From JBMHDN01 sp049889355 (GTDB taxonomy: Bacteria; Pseudomonadota; Alphaproteobacteria; Puniceispirillales; Puniceispirillaceae), in the NCBI GenBank assembly GCA_049889355.1, contig JBMHDN010000032.1:143354-207353 (forward strand): a stretch of 64,000 nt of DNA, read 5' to 3'. This document shows, in pieces, positions 54,015 through 62,808 of this stretch. Below the pieces are notes generated by a model. The model was not told the origin of the DNA. It saw only the letters and a program-made list of their open reading frames with translations, and searched no databases. The first letter of the stretch is position 1. The number at the start of each line of letters is the position of its first letter. The position numbers were made by a program, and so were the translations under genes.

Positions 54015-54929
54015 CTAGCTGTTGCGCTGGCCAGCTGCAAATAACGGGGCCAGTACAGAGCGGTCCTCGACCAGCTCATGCTGATCCGCCAGCTTCATAT
54101 CTGCAATCATTTGCTGGTGGCTGGCAATGGCACTGGCCATATGGTTGGATAGGCCGAGCTCGGTCAGGGTCTTAGCCACCTCTCGCATTTCAGCTGCGCG
54201 TCGGCCGCCATGGCGTGCCACCCGTTCCATGACATAATCTGCCAATGCAGGCATATCATCAATGCGCAGGGTTTTGCCGGCTGTGGTCAAAATTTCTGTA
54301 TCAAGACCCAGCTCAACAGCCGCAGCCATGGATTCAGAGACCAGCGATTCCATCCCCTTAATCAGGATAGAGCGCAGCATTTTTGTCACACTTGCCTGAC
54401 CGATATCCTGGCCAGCCCAGCGTGCAGAAAACCCAAGCATTTCTAAAATAGGCTTTAATTGTGCCTCGCCTGCCCCTGACAGCAGAGCCGGTGTCGCATG
54501 ACCTCTGCCAGCCACTGGGGCCATAATTGCCATATCGATAAATCCTGCCCCTCTCTTTTCAGCCAGCTCCGCATTGGTTTTTTTCGTGCCGGGCGAGACA
54601 GAGTTTGATTCAAAGAAAATATGATGTTCAGTTAAATCACTAACAATAGCGCGCGCGGCGGCGGCGCAATCATCTGCTGTTACAAGCGAGAAAATGAACT
54701 TGGATGAGGCGGCCAATTCAGCTGGCGAAGCACAGCATGCAACCTGATTTTGAGCTGCGCAATCACGCATCTTGGCATAACGAGCTGGCGCTTCTTCAGG
54801 TGATGAAAAAACGATATCATAGGCAAAAAGGGCGACCTTATCTTTTGGCAGCGTATCGGCAAAAGCCTGCCCTGCTTCGCCAAAACCAAGCAGCCCAATC
54901 TGAATCAATGCAGGTGATTGTGCGTTCAT
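54015..54929 (-). CDS. NAD(P)-dependent dehydrogenase, DUF1932 (6PGDH-like) family
   Basis: This 304-aa oxidoreductase has the Rossmann start IGLLGFGEAGQAFADTL and a C-terminal helical domain of the DUF1932 type (SVTKMLRSILIKGMESLVSESMAAAVELGLDTEIL), as found in proteins annotated NAD(P)-dependent oxidoreductase or 3-hydroxyisobutyrate/phosphogluconate dehydrogenase-like. FESNSVSPGTKK carries the Ser/Pro catalytic loop, and KMLRS the conserved Lys. Substrate is unknown. The ATG has GAAGGG upstream. The next gene downstream, the threonine aldolase, is separated by the attenuator-like leader. Confidence 0.82.
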   Translation of the reverse strand: MNAQSPALIQIGLLGFGEAGQAFADTLPKDKVALFAYDIVFSSPEEAPARYAKMRDCAAQNQVACCASPAELAASSKFIFSLVTADDCAAAARAIVSDLTEHHIFFESNSVSPGTKKTNAELAEKRGAGFIDMAIMAPVAGRGHATPALLSGAGEAQLKPILEMLGFSARWAGQDIGQASVTKMLRSILIKGMESLVSESMAAAVELGLDTEILTTAGKTLRIDDMPALADYVMERVARHGGRRAAEMREVAKTLTELGLSNHMASAIASHQQMIADMKLADQHELVEDRSVLAPLFAAGQRNS

Positions 54930-55089
54930 AAGATGCCCTTCCAGCGATTTTATCTTTCGCTTTATATAGCGAAATCAGCTGAAATCGGATAGCGTGAAAA
55001 AACAGCCCCTAACATCAGCGGCGTTTCGGTCCATTGTTGATATGACCTTATCAGCATGTTTTTTTAACTATGAATTTAAGCGGCGTTTA

Positions 55090-56328
55090 ATGGGCCAAAA
55101 TTTATCTACTCCTGCACCTATTTCTGAACGCTATCCTCAGAGCGGACATCCTAAAGCGCCGCCTGTTTGGGTGTTGGCGGCTTTAATCTCCAGTTCAGTC
55201 ACGGGTCTGACCCTAATCTTGCCTGCCTTGCCAGATATCAAGGCCAGCTATGGATTGAGCGCAACCCAAACCCAACTGTTATTATCCTTTTATTTGCTCG
55301 CTGTTACGGTTGGCCAGCTAATCTTTGGTGTCATTTCAGATGCGGTGGGCCGGCGCCCTGTGATGCTGGCCGGTGTCTGCTGTTTTTTCTTTGCCTCCAT
55401 CGCGTTATTTTTCGCACAATCAGGGTTTGAGTTGATCCTATTACGCGGCATCCAAGGGTTAGGAGCAGCCGCGTCAATCGCCATGGGGCGGGCAATTATA
55501 AATGATTGTCATGATCGCAATAGCGCCGCGCGCATCACCTCAACTGTCACTGCGAGCATGGCCATTATTCCTATTTTGGCGTTGTCTGCAGGCGGGCTGG
55601 TCATTGAAAATAGCGGCCATATAGGCAGCTTTGTGATGATGGTGATGCTTGGCACGCTTAATCTGATTGTTGCGCTGACAACCATCAAGGAAACACACAG
55701 CCAGCATGCACAAACTCTAGCGGTAAAACAGCTATTTTTGGCCTATCGTGAAACATTGCAACTACGCCTGTTTCGTGATTTTGGCCTCATCACCTCTATG
55801 CAGGCAGGTGTTTTTTTCGCCTTGCAAGGTTTTCTGCCTTTCAAATTTGCCAGCCTTGGCCTGTCAGCTCTGGATTTCGGAATCTGGTTTTCCTTCACCT
55901 CGCTTGGTTATTTGGTGGGCAACCTGTTTTCGCGGCGCTATACCCTGCGCTTTGGGCTCGAGAAGATGGTATTTTATGGCGTGATTATTGCCACCATCTC
56001 AATGAGCCTATTGGGGTTATGCGACCTTATGGATATTCGAGACCCGCTTTATTACGCTCTGTGCCTGCTCGTCTTCGGACTTGGTAATGGTGTTGTGATT
56101 GCCAATGCATTAACCGGTGCGATTTCAGCCAGCAAACGGCGCGGTACCGCCACTGGCCTTGTCGGCGCAGGTCAGGTGGCCTCTGGTGCTGTTCTGGGAT
56201 GGGTCATCGCTGTGTTAGGTGGCATCAGCCTTTTCTGGGTCGCAATGGTGTGTGTGCATGTTTTTCTGGTGATTTCCTTTTGGCCAGCATACCGGCTGGT
56301 ATCAGTTAAAAGCCGACCTAAAACCTGA
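55090..56328 (+). CDS. MFS transporter, Bcr/CflA family
   Basis: This is a major facilitator of the Bcr/CflA drug-resistance group, with the pattern WVLAALISSSVTGLTLILPALPDIKASYGLSATQTQLLLSFYLLAVTVGQLIFGVISDAVGRRPVMLAG (motif A). It has 12 helices. The start is uncertain. I use the ATG at 55090 (MGQNLSTPAP), which gives the usual length of 412 aa; ATGs at 54994 and 55042 would add an N-terminus unlike the family. It probably exports drugs or dipeptide-like molecules. A strong terminator follows the stop. Confidence 0.85.
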   Translation: MGQNLSTPAPISERYPQSGHPKAPPVWVLAALISSSVTGLTLILPALPDIKASYGLSATQTQLLLSFYLLAVTVGQLIFGVISDAVGRRPVMLAGVCCFFFASIALFFAQSGFELILLRGIQGLGAAASIAMGRAIINDCHDRNSAARITSTVTASMAIIPILALSAGGLVIENSGHIGSFVMMVMLGTLNLIVALTTIKETHSQHAQTLAVKQLFLAYRETLQLRLFRDFGLITSMQAGVFFALQGFLPFKFASLGLSALDFGIWFSFTSLGYLVGNLFSRRYTLRFGLEKMVFYGVIIATISMSLLGLCDLMDIRDPLYYALCLLVFGLGNGVVIANALTGAISASKRRGTATGLVGAGQVASGAVLGWVIAVLGGISLFWVAMVCVHVFLVISFWPAYRLVSVKSRPKT

Positions 56329-56335
56329 ACAAATT

Positions 56336-56368
56336 AAAAAAAGAGAGGCTTAAGGGCCCCTCTTTTCC
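56336..56368. terminator. Bidirectional intrinsic terminator after the Bcr/CflA gene
   Basis: The stem (A)AAAAGAGAGG / CCCCTCTTTT with one mismatch and a CTTAAGGG-type loop is flanked by A-tracts on the left and T-tracts on the right. It can end the plus-strand MFS transcript, and on the minus strand it ends in a run of T, closing the short transcript that carries the 23-codon frame. Confidence 0.75.
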
Positions 56369-56416
56369 GTGACGTTTTCTGGCAGGCAACCTCTTTAACA
56401 AAAGGGCCACGCGGCA

Positions 56417-56488
56417 CTATCGAAGGCTGCTCCGAATAGCGGCTGCGATCCCAGATTGCCTAAAACCAGTTGTAAGTTCACTCGACAT
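56417..56488 (-). CDS. Candidate 23-aa small protein with a very strong ribosome-binding site
   Basis: The frame starts ATG at 56488 (MSSELTTGFRQSG...) and ends at a TAG at 56417, with IAAAIRSSLR at its C-terminus. It has AAAGGAGG about 6-8 nt upstream of the ATG, the strongest Shine-Dalgarno sequence in the region. It is in a 300-bp gap between the Bcr/CflA gene and the dksA-like gene, and its transcript would end at the terminator at 56336-56368. It may be a small protein, a leader peptide or the coding part of a dual-function RNA. The family is not recognised. Confidence 0.4.
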   Translation of the reverse strand: MSSELTTGFRQSGIAAAIRSSLR

Positions 56489-56627
56489 GAGACCACCTCC
56501 TTTCGTTTGTTTGCGTTATAAAAGAGGGTGACCCATCGCGGCCTAGATGGTCAATCACCACCAAGCACTATCAGGGGCCTTTTCTACAAGCTAAAAAGCC
56601 AGAAGTGAGCTGATAGCTGTTACCAGC

Positions 56628-56963
56628 CTAATCCATACAGCCAATACATCTGGTCACCGCGACATCAATAGCCAGCCTTGCCGGTGCAATATCCTCGCCG
56701 CAACTGATACAAGCACCATATTCACCTGCCTCTAACCGGCCCAAGGCAGCACGCAAAGCGGCCAGACGCTGTTGCCTGCGCGTTTCAGTAGCCAGTTCCA
56801 TAGATTGCTTTTGCAGCGCATCCATGCGCGACAAGCGCCCGACTGATTGCTGGTCCAACTCAACTGGCGCACGGCTATCACGTGTGGTTTGGCGCAGATT
56901 TTGGAGCGCTGCAATCTCATCTTCAATGATGCGGCGCGTCTGAAGCAGCTCTTCTTTTGTCAA
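56628..56963 (-). CDS. DksA/TraR family C4 zinc-finger protein
   Basis: This 111-aa protein of the TraR/DksA family has an N-terminal coiled coil (residues about 1-75, rich in Glu, Arg, Leu) and a four-cysteine zinc finger, CISCGEDIAPARLAIDVAVTRCIGC. Family members bind in the RNA polymerase secondary channel and change promoter choice. The start is most likely the TTG at 56963 (TKEELLQTRRII), because AGGAG lies 7 nt upstream of it. The ATG at 56984 has no ribosome-binding sequence and would add seven residues. It lacks the acidic DxxDxA tip that classical DksA uses, so its effect on transcription may differ. Confidence 0.82.
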   Translation of the reverse strand: MTKEELLQTRRIIEDEIAALQNLRQTTRDSRAPVELDQQSVGRLSRMDALQKQSMELATETRRQQRLAALRAALGRLEAGEYGACISCGEDIAPARLAIDVAVTRCIGCMD

Positions 56964-57012
56964 TCGCCATCTCCTGCAAGCCATAATCTGACAAAGTATG
57001 ATAGCCTGTCGC

Positions 57013-58263
57013 TCAATATGCCAGCGGGCGTGTCAATCTTGACTGGCCATCACGTCCCAAAGCCTTCACACAGTAAAGACCAAACAAACCTGCCAATGCA
57101 ATAGGCAGAGCTGCATAGGACCAGCTACCTGAAAAATCGACAAAAGCTGCCAATGCAACAGGCCCCAATAGCTGGCCAATTCCAGCTGTCTGAATCAAGG
57201 CAGCTGAATAGACAGAAGATTGCTGGCGGTTTTCAGAGAACAGGCCAATGGCGATCCAGGCCACACCAGGCAACAGACCCGATATGGCTGAAAACACCAT
57301 GCCAGAGGCGATTTGTAGCCATATGGGCAGTTCAGCGATAAACACCATACTGGCACAAATCATATTCACCAGCATGGCTATACGCATCAGATTTTGCGGT
57401 GTCATCCCACGTCTTAAGATGCGTGCTGCCAGTAAATTACCGGCTATATTCAACAGGATAATGAAACCTGTCAGGCTGGCTGCAGAACCCAAGCCAAAAC
57501 CGGTCGTGTCAATCAGAAGGCTTGGCAGAAACGCCATCACAGGCTGAAAGCTCACCGAAAAAGGCAAAAATATTAAAAATACAACCCATATTTCTTTGTG
57601 CCGGGTAAGGTCTTTCCACAGGCCAGAAGAGGCTGGTTTGCTGGGCATTGCCATGTTGCCAATCTCTATCCTCGGCGGTGCAGCGATCCGGAATGCCAGT
57701 GCCATCACAAGGCCACAGACCACAGACAAAAGACCGATAACCTGCCAGATAGTGATCCAGCCTTGTCCAAGCTGAAGCGGCGCAACCAATATCATGGTCA
57801 ATCCAAGGCCCGCAGGTACAAAACACGACCAAATAGCCATCGCCAGATTGCGATCTTTGGGACTGGCCTGCGCTTGAATGAGCGCAGGCAGGCTGACAAT
57901 ACAAAACATGAAGCCAAGCCCTTCAAGCGTGCGCATCAATGTTAAGACCAGAAAATCATCAAAAAAGGTGGCGATTATGGACGCGGCGCCACTGAGCATC
58001 AGCCCTGACATAGCCACCAGCCAGAACGGAAATTGGCGCAGGGTGCGGCTGATAAAAATGCCAAAGCCTGCCGCGACAAATGAAAAAGCTGAGACCAGTA
58101 CACCTGCCGCGGTCAGACTAAAACCAAGCTGGTCCTGCAAAGCTGGAATAGCCCCTGGCAATTTGCCATTATGCGAGACCGCCAACATACCGGCCACAAA
58201 ACAGATCGCGATACGCAACCAGTCTGTATGTTGGCCAGATGATGAGATTGTTGCTGACGCCAT
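57013..58263 (-). CDS. MFS transporter (CynX/NarK-like)
   Basis: This is a 416-aa major facilitator with 12 helices. N-terminal features are GMLAVSHNGKLPGAIPALQDQLGFSLTAAGVLVSAFSFVAAGFGIFISRTLRQF, and the C-terminal half has AASLTGFIILLNIAGNLLAARILRRGMT. The pattern is close to the anion/cyanate-type or NarK-like groups, but motif A is degenerate, so the substrate cannot be named. It is 49 bp upstream of the DksA-like gene on the same strand. Its promoter must lie in the 231-bp divergent region shared with speA. Confidence 0.75.
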   Translation of the reverse strand: MASATISSSGQHTDWLRIAICFVAGMLAVSHNGKLPGAIPALQDQLGFSLTAAGVLVSAFSFVAAGFGIFISRTLRQFPFWLVAMSGLMLSGAASIIATFFDDFLVLTLMRTLEGLGFMFCIVSLPALIQAQASPKDRNLAMAIWSCFVPAGLGLTMILVAPLQLGQGWITIWQVIGLLSVVCGLVMALAFRIAAPPRIEIGNMAMPSKPASSGLWKDLTRHKEIWVVFLIFLPFSVSFQPVMAFLPSLLIDTTGFGLGSAASLTGFIILLNIAGNLLAARILRRGMTPQNLMRIAMLVNMICASMVFIAELPIWLQIASGMVFSAISGLLPGVAWIAIGLFSENRQQSSVYSAALIQTAGIGQLLGPVALAAFVDFSGSWSYAALPIALAGLFGLYCVKALGRDGQSRLTRPLAY

Positions 58264-58494
58264 AGAATGCTCAAGAAAACTGATGAGGTCTGGTGATCGT
58301 TAAAACAAGGATGAAGCATCACAAGACGCAACCTGTCAGATGGTACCAGAAGGCGGATGCAGTTGAAGACAAAAAAGCGAGATTTAAATAGATTAGGCTA
58401 TTGGCTTTCTCTTCACAAATCACAGTTGGGACGATAAAAGAAGAGCCTCAGAGTAGGCAGCCGCCCCTTGATATGAGCGTTGGAGCAAAAGGAT

Positions 58495-60381
58495 ATGTCA
58501 GATACTTCTGATATCTATGGTGTTGAAAGCTGGGGCGATGGCCTCCTGACCATCATGGAAAATGGCCATATCGGTCTGCGACAGCCAGATAAATCAGATG
58601 CAGCCCCCACAGATTTATTTGAGGTGGTTCAGGATTTGAGTCGGCGCGGCATCTCAACACCGATGTTGCTGCGCGTTACCAATTTCCTGAAAAGTCGTAT
58701 TGACCAGATTCATATGGGCTTTTCACATGCCATTGCTGAAATTGGCTATCAGGGCCGCTATCAGGGCGTGTTCCCGATCAAAGTCAATCAGCAGGCACAA
58801 GTGGTGGAACGGATTGTTGAATATGGCAGACCGCATGATTTCGGGCTGGAGGTTGGCTCAAAGGCTGAATTATTGATCGCGCTCTCTGCAACCCTGCCAA
58901 GCCAGGCTGCGATTATCTGTAATGGCATTAAAGATAGCGAGTTCATCCAGCTTGCCTTCATGGCCCAGAAAATGGGCTATAATATCTTTATCGTACTGGA
59001 AAGCCCACGCGAATTGGAATTGGTACTGGATGTCCTCCCCGCTTTTGATTTGCGCCCGCAATTAGGCATTCGCATCAAGCTGACCAATACGGTTTCTGGG
59101 AACTGGGCCTTATCTTCTGGCGATCGCTCAACCTTTGGTCTGACCATTGCCCAGATTATGGATGTGATGGACCGGCTGAAAGAAACTGGCTATCTGGATT
59201 GTTTGTTGTTGCAACATTCGCATCTGGGATCGCAAGTCCCGAACATCATTGAAATCAGACGGGCAACACAAGAAGCCTGCCAGTTTTTTGCCGAAATCAG
59301 ACGTGAGGGTGCGCCTTTAAAATGGCTTGATTTAGGTGGCGGTCTTGGCATTGATTATACAGGCGAGCATAGCTCAACACCCAATTCAATGAATTACACC
59401 TTGAATGAATATTGCCTGAATATCATTGAAACAGTGAAAGATGCGATGGATAGCCAGGATATCCCGCATCCAACCATTATCACCGAGAGCGGGCGAGCGT
59501 GTGTAGCACAATCCTCTATGCTGATTTTCAATGTGCTGGAAGCCACCCATTATGACAGTGACATTCGCATTGATGCAGGAGAGGATGACCACCCGCTTTT
59601 ACAGAAAATGCTGGAAATTGAGAGCTATCTGACCCCTGAGCGGGTACAGGAATGCTGGAATGATCTGAAATATTATCGTGATGAAGTGCGCGCATTGTTC
59701 AGGCGCGGCACTGTATCCTTATCGATGACAGCACGGACTGAAAAAGCCTATCTCTATCTGATGAATCGCATCAAACAATTGCTGCGCGATCCAGAGGCGA
59801 TGAATGAAGATATGCAAGAAGCCTTAGAGCGCACCTCTGATATATATCATTGTAATTTCTCGCTGTTCCAAAGCCTGCCTGATATCTGGGCGATTGATCA
59901 GGTGCATCCGATTGCCCCGCTACACCGGCTGGATGAACCGGCAATGCGGCAAGCAATATTAAGTGACATCACCTGCGACTCAGATGGCAAAATCGATCAT
60001 TTTGTGGTGCGTGATGGGACCACCCGTACCCTGCCTGTGCATGATTTAAAGCCAAGTGATGATTATTATCTCGGGGTATTTTTTGTCGGGGCCTATCAAG
60101 AAACACTCGGGGATTTGCATAATTTGTTTGGTGATACGAATGTTGCCACTATCGAGCTGACCACAGATGGCGGTTTTGAGCTGATACAAGAACAAGATGG
60201 GGATACAATTTCAGAAGTGCTATCCTATGTTGAATATGAGCCGCGCCGGATGGTAAATGCCTTCCGCTCAACTGTTGAAAAAGCCGTTACCAAAGGCGAC
60301 CTCAGCCCAGATGAAAGACGCCAGATTATGGCCGCTTTCCAGGACAGTATGAATGGCTATACCTATTTCGAACATGGCTGA
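58495..60381 (+). CDS. speA: Biosynthetic arginine decarboxylase
   Basis: This PLP enzyme of the alanine-racemase fold type turns arginine into agmatine. It is 628 aa, the typical SpeA length. The PLP lysine is Lys96 in GVFPIKVNQQ; WLDLGGGLGIDYTG (glycine motif), ITESGRACVAQSS and the C-terminal LIQEQDGDTISEVLSYVEY follow. The start is the ATG at 58495 (MSDTSDIYG) with AAAGGA upstream; the frame opens at 58480. It is the first gene of a four-gene polyamine operon (60412, 61618 and 62805 follow at 30 bp, 0 bp and a 4-bp overlap). No recognisable riboswitch is seen in its leader. Confidence 0.96.
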   Translation: MSDTSDIYGVESWGDGLLTIMENGHIGLRQPDKSDAAPTDLFEVVQDLSRRGISTPMLLRVTNFLKSRIDQIHMGFSHAIAEIGYQGRYQGVFPIKVNQQAQVVERIVEYGRPHDFGLEVGSKAELLIALSATLPSQAAIICNGIKDSEFIQLAFMAQKMGYNIFIVLESPRELELVLDVLPAFDLRPQLGIRIKLTNTVSGNWALSSGDRSTFGLTIAQIMDVMDRLKETGYLDCLLLQHSHLGSQVPNIIEIRRATQEACQFFAEIRREGAPLKWLDLGGGLGIDYTGEHSSTPNSMNYTLNEYCLNIIETVKDAMDSQDIPHPTIITESGRACVAQSSMLIFNVLEATHYDSDIRIDAGEDDHPLLQKMLEIESYLTPERVQECWNDLKYYRDEVRALFRRGTVSLSMTARTEKAYLYLMNRIKQLLRDPEAMNEDMQEALERTSDIYHCNFSLFQSLPDIWAIDQVHPIAPLHRLDEPAMRQAILSDITCDSDGKIDHFVVRDGTTRTLPVHDLKPSDDYYLGVFFVGAYQETLGDLHNLFGDTNVATIELTTDGGFELIQEQDGDTISEVLSYVEYEPRRMVNAFRSTVEKAVTKGDLSPDERRQIMAAFQDSMNGYTYFEHG

Positions 60382-60411
60382 TAAGCCTGCCTTACAAGAA
60401 GGAGCAAAAAA

Positions 60412-61617
60412 ATGAGTTCAGTTCTGGTTATTGGTGCAGGCGGCGTCGGGTCGGTTGCCGTACATAAAATGGCAATGCTCGCTGAGCTGTTTAGCGATAT
60501 CACGCTGGCCAGCCGGCGCCAGTTTAAATGTGATGAAATTGCCGCATCTGTCAAAGCCCGCACAGGCATCGAGATCAAAACAGCTGAGATTGATGCTGAT
60601 GACGCGGCGGCCACCGCACAGCTGATCAAAAAAACTGGCGCAAAGCTGGTCGTGAATCTGGCCCTCCCTTATCAGGATTTATCCATTATGGATGCCTGCC
60701 TTGAAGCTGGGGTAGATTATCTGGATACTGCCAATTACGAACCACGTGATGAAGCCAAGTTCGAATATCACTGGCAATGGGCCTATCAGGATAAGTTCAA
60801 AGAAGCAGGGCTGATGGCGTTGCTGGGCTCAGGCTTTGATCCGGGCGTCACAAATGTCTTTACCGCCTATATCCGCAAACATCTGATAGATGAGATGGAG
60901 GTGCTGGATATCTTGGATTGTAATGGCGGCGATCATGGCCAGCATTTTGCGACCAATTTCAATCCTGAAATCAATATCCGCGAGGTTACAGCCAATGCCC
61001 GCCATTGGGAAAATGGCGCTTTTGTGGAAACACCGCCTCTGAGCCATAAGCAACATTTTGACTTCCCGCAGGTCGGCTCGAAGAACATGTATCTGATGTA
61101 TCATGAAGAGCTGGAATCCCTGACCAAGCATTTCCCCGAATTGCAGCGTGCGCGTTTCTGGATGACCTTTGGCGATGCCTATCTGAAACATCTCGAAGTA
61201 TTGCAAAATGTTGGCATGACCTCTATCGAGCCGGTGATTTATGAAGGCAAAGAGATCATCCCGTTGCAATTTCTAAAAGCAGTGCTGCCTAACCCGGGCG
61301 ATTTGGGTAAAACCACCACAGGCAAGACCAATATCGGGACCATCATTTCAGGTCGCCATAACGGCCAGCCGCGTACAGTCTATCTCTATAATGTGTGCGA
61401 TCACGAGGTGTGCTTTGATGAGGTGGGATCTCAGGCAGTGAGCTATACCACTGGTGTGCCAGCGATGATCGGCGCGGCGATGATGTTAAAAGGCATCTGG
61501 AAAAAGCCTGGGGTTTGGAACATGGAACAGTTTGACCCAGACCCGTTCATGGACATGCTGAATGAACATGGCCTGCCATGGCAATATGTTGACCTCGACA
61601 AGCCGCTGGATTTCTAA
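60412..61617 (+). CDS. Carboxyspermidine/carboxynorspermidine dehydrogenase (saccharopine dehydrogenase family)
   Basis: This 401-aa NADPH enzyme condenses aspartate semialdehyde with putrescine (or diaminopropane) to carboxyspermidine (or carboxynorspermidine). It has the Rossmann start SSVLVIGAGGVGSVAVHKMAM, the conserved GSGFDPGVTNVFTAYI and DCNGGDHGQHFATNFNPEINIREV of the family, and the C-terminal TTTGKTNIGTIISGRHNG. It sits between speA and the carboxyspermidine decarboxylase gene, which makes carboxyspermidine the likely product, since agmatinase supplies putrescine. The ATG at 60412 has AGGAG upstream. Confidence 0.93.
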   Translation: MSSVLVIGAGGVGSVAVHKMAMLAELFSDITLASRRQFKCDEIAASVKARTGIEIKTAEIDADDAAATAQLIKKTGAKLVVNLALPYQDLSIMDACLEAGVDYLDTANYEPRDEAKFEYHWQWAYQDKFKEAGLMALLGSGFDPGVTNVFTAYIRKHLIDEMEVLDILDCNGGDHGQHFATNFNPEINIREVTANARHWENGAFVETPPLSHKQHFDFPQVGSKNMYLMYHEELESLTKHFPELQRARFWMTFGDAYLKHLEVLQNVGMTSIEPVIYEGKEIIPLQFLKAVLPNPGDLGKTTTGKTNIGTIISGRHNGQPRTVYLYNVCDHEVCFDEVGSQAVSYTTGVPAMIGAAMMLKGIWKKPGVWNMEQFDPDPFMDMLNEHGLPWQYVDLDKPLDF

Positions 61618-62808
61618 ATGGCGGCAGGCGCATCTGAACAATCACCAATAATGGAAACCAAAACAGCAGGGCCAGGGGCTTTTGCTGGGTTTGATCTCAG
61701 CCGTGTGCCCTCTCCGTGCTTTGTCGTAGATGAACAGGCACTGCGCCAGAATTTGGCTAAACTCGCTCAAATCAGACAAGCCAGCGGGGCTCATATCTAT
61801 CTGGCACTGAAAGCCTTTTCGATGTTTTCTGTCGCCGATATTGTGATGGAATATCTCGATGGGACCAGCGCCTCCGGCCTTTATGAAGCACGCCTTGGCA
61901 AACGTCATTTTGGCGGTGGTATTGCCACTTTCGCGCCTGCCTTTAAGGCAGATGAAATTGATGAAATTTGTCAGCTTTCAGACCATATCCTATTTAACAG
62001 CCTCACCCAGATTGAAAAATTCGGAGCGATAGCAACCCGCCATGATTGTGAGATTGGCCTTCGCATCAATCCTGAATACCGTACAGGCGAGATTGAAAAA
62101 TATGACCCATGTGCTTTGGGATCGCGCCTTGGCACGCCGGTATCTGCCCTAACAGATGGCCTGCCAGAACAGGTGGTTGGCTTGCATATGCACAGCCTAT
62201 GTGAACAAGGCTTTGATGCGCTACAACACACCCTCTCTCATCTTATGCCTTTTTTGGAGAAGAACGCCTCTCAGCTGAAATGGATCAATCTAGGCGGTGG
62301 TCATATGTTGAGCGCGCGAGACTATGATGCAGATGGTCTGATTAATCTGATAAAAGACATCCGCCAACGCTTGAATGTTGAGGTCTATCTGGAACCAGGA
62401 ATGGCGATTGCCTTTGATGCCGGGATTTTGGTTGGTGAAGTTCTGGATGTGATGGAGAATGATGGGCCAGTGGCAATCCTAGATATTTCAGCCACCTGTC
62501 ATATGCCAGATGTGCTGGAAGCCCCCTATCGCCCTGGCCTGATGCAAGAAGTGGCAGATGGGGTAGAGGTGCGTTTTGGCGGACCAAGCTGTCTGGCAGG
62601 TGATGTGATTGGCAATTATAGGCTAGTAGCACTCCCACAGGCCGGCGATCGCCTCGCCTTTCTCGATCAGGCGCATTATTCCATGGTAAAGACCAACAGC
62701 TTTAACGGGGTGCCGCTACCAGCTATCGCGCTCTGGAATAGCCAGACAGATATACTGCGCCTAATCCGCCAATTCTCGTATGATGATTTTGAAATGAGGC
62801 TGTCATGA
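61618..62808 (+). CDS. nspC: Carboxynorspermidine/carboxyspermidine decarboxylase
   Basis: This 396-aa PLP enzyme (fold type III) removes the carboxylate to give spermidine or norspermidine. Motifs are SPCFVVDEQALRQNLAKLAQIRQASGAHIYLALKAFSMF (PLP Lys in ALKAF), LHMHSLCEQ, WINLGGGHML and the closing CLAGDVIGNY with the catalytic Cys. The ATG at 61618 follows the previous stop directly. Its ribosome-binding sequence is inside the previous gene, so the two are coupled; an internal ATG at 61651 is less likely. Same operon as speA and speB. Confidence 0.93.
   Translation: MAAGASEQSPIMETKTAGPGAFAGFDLSRVPSPCFVVDEQALRQNLAKLAQIRQASGAHIYLALKAFSMFSVADIVMEYLDGTSASGLYEARLGKRHFGGGIATFAPAFKADEIDEICQLSDHILFNSLTQIEKFGAIATRHDCEIGLRINPEYRTGEIEKYDPCALGSRLGTPVSALTDGLPEQVVGLHMHSLCEQGFDALQHTLSHLMPFLEKNASQLKWINLGGGHMLSARDYDADGLINLIKDIRQRLNVEVYLEPGMAIAFDAGILVGEVLDVMENDGPVAILDISATCHMPDVLEAPYRPGLMQEVADGVEVRFGGPSCLAGDVIGNYRLVALPQAGDRLAFLDQAHYSMVKTNSFNGVPLPAIALWNSQTDILRLIRQFSYDDFEMRLS

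Noticed and set aside
58264..58494. Possible polyamine-responsive leader of speA
   Set aside because: I looked for stable stems, a terminator or a convincing upstream frame; the only short frame (from about 58473) overlaps the speA start and has no ribosome-binding sequence of its own.
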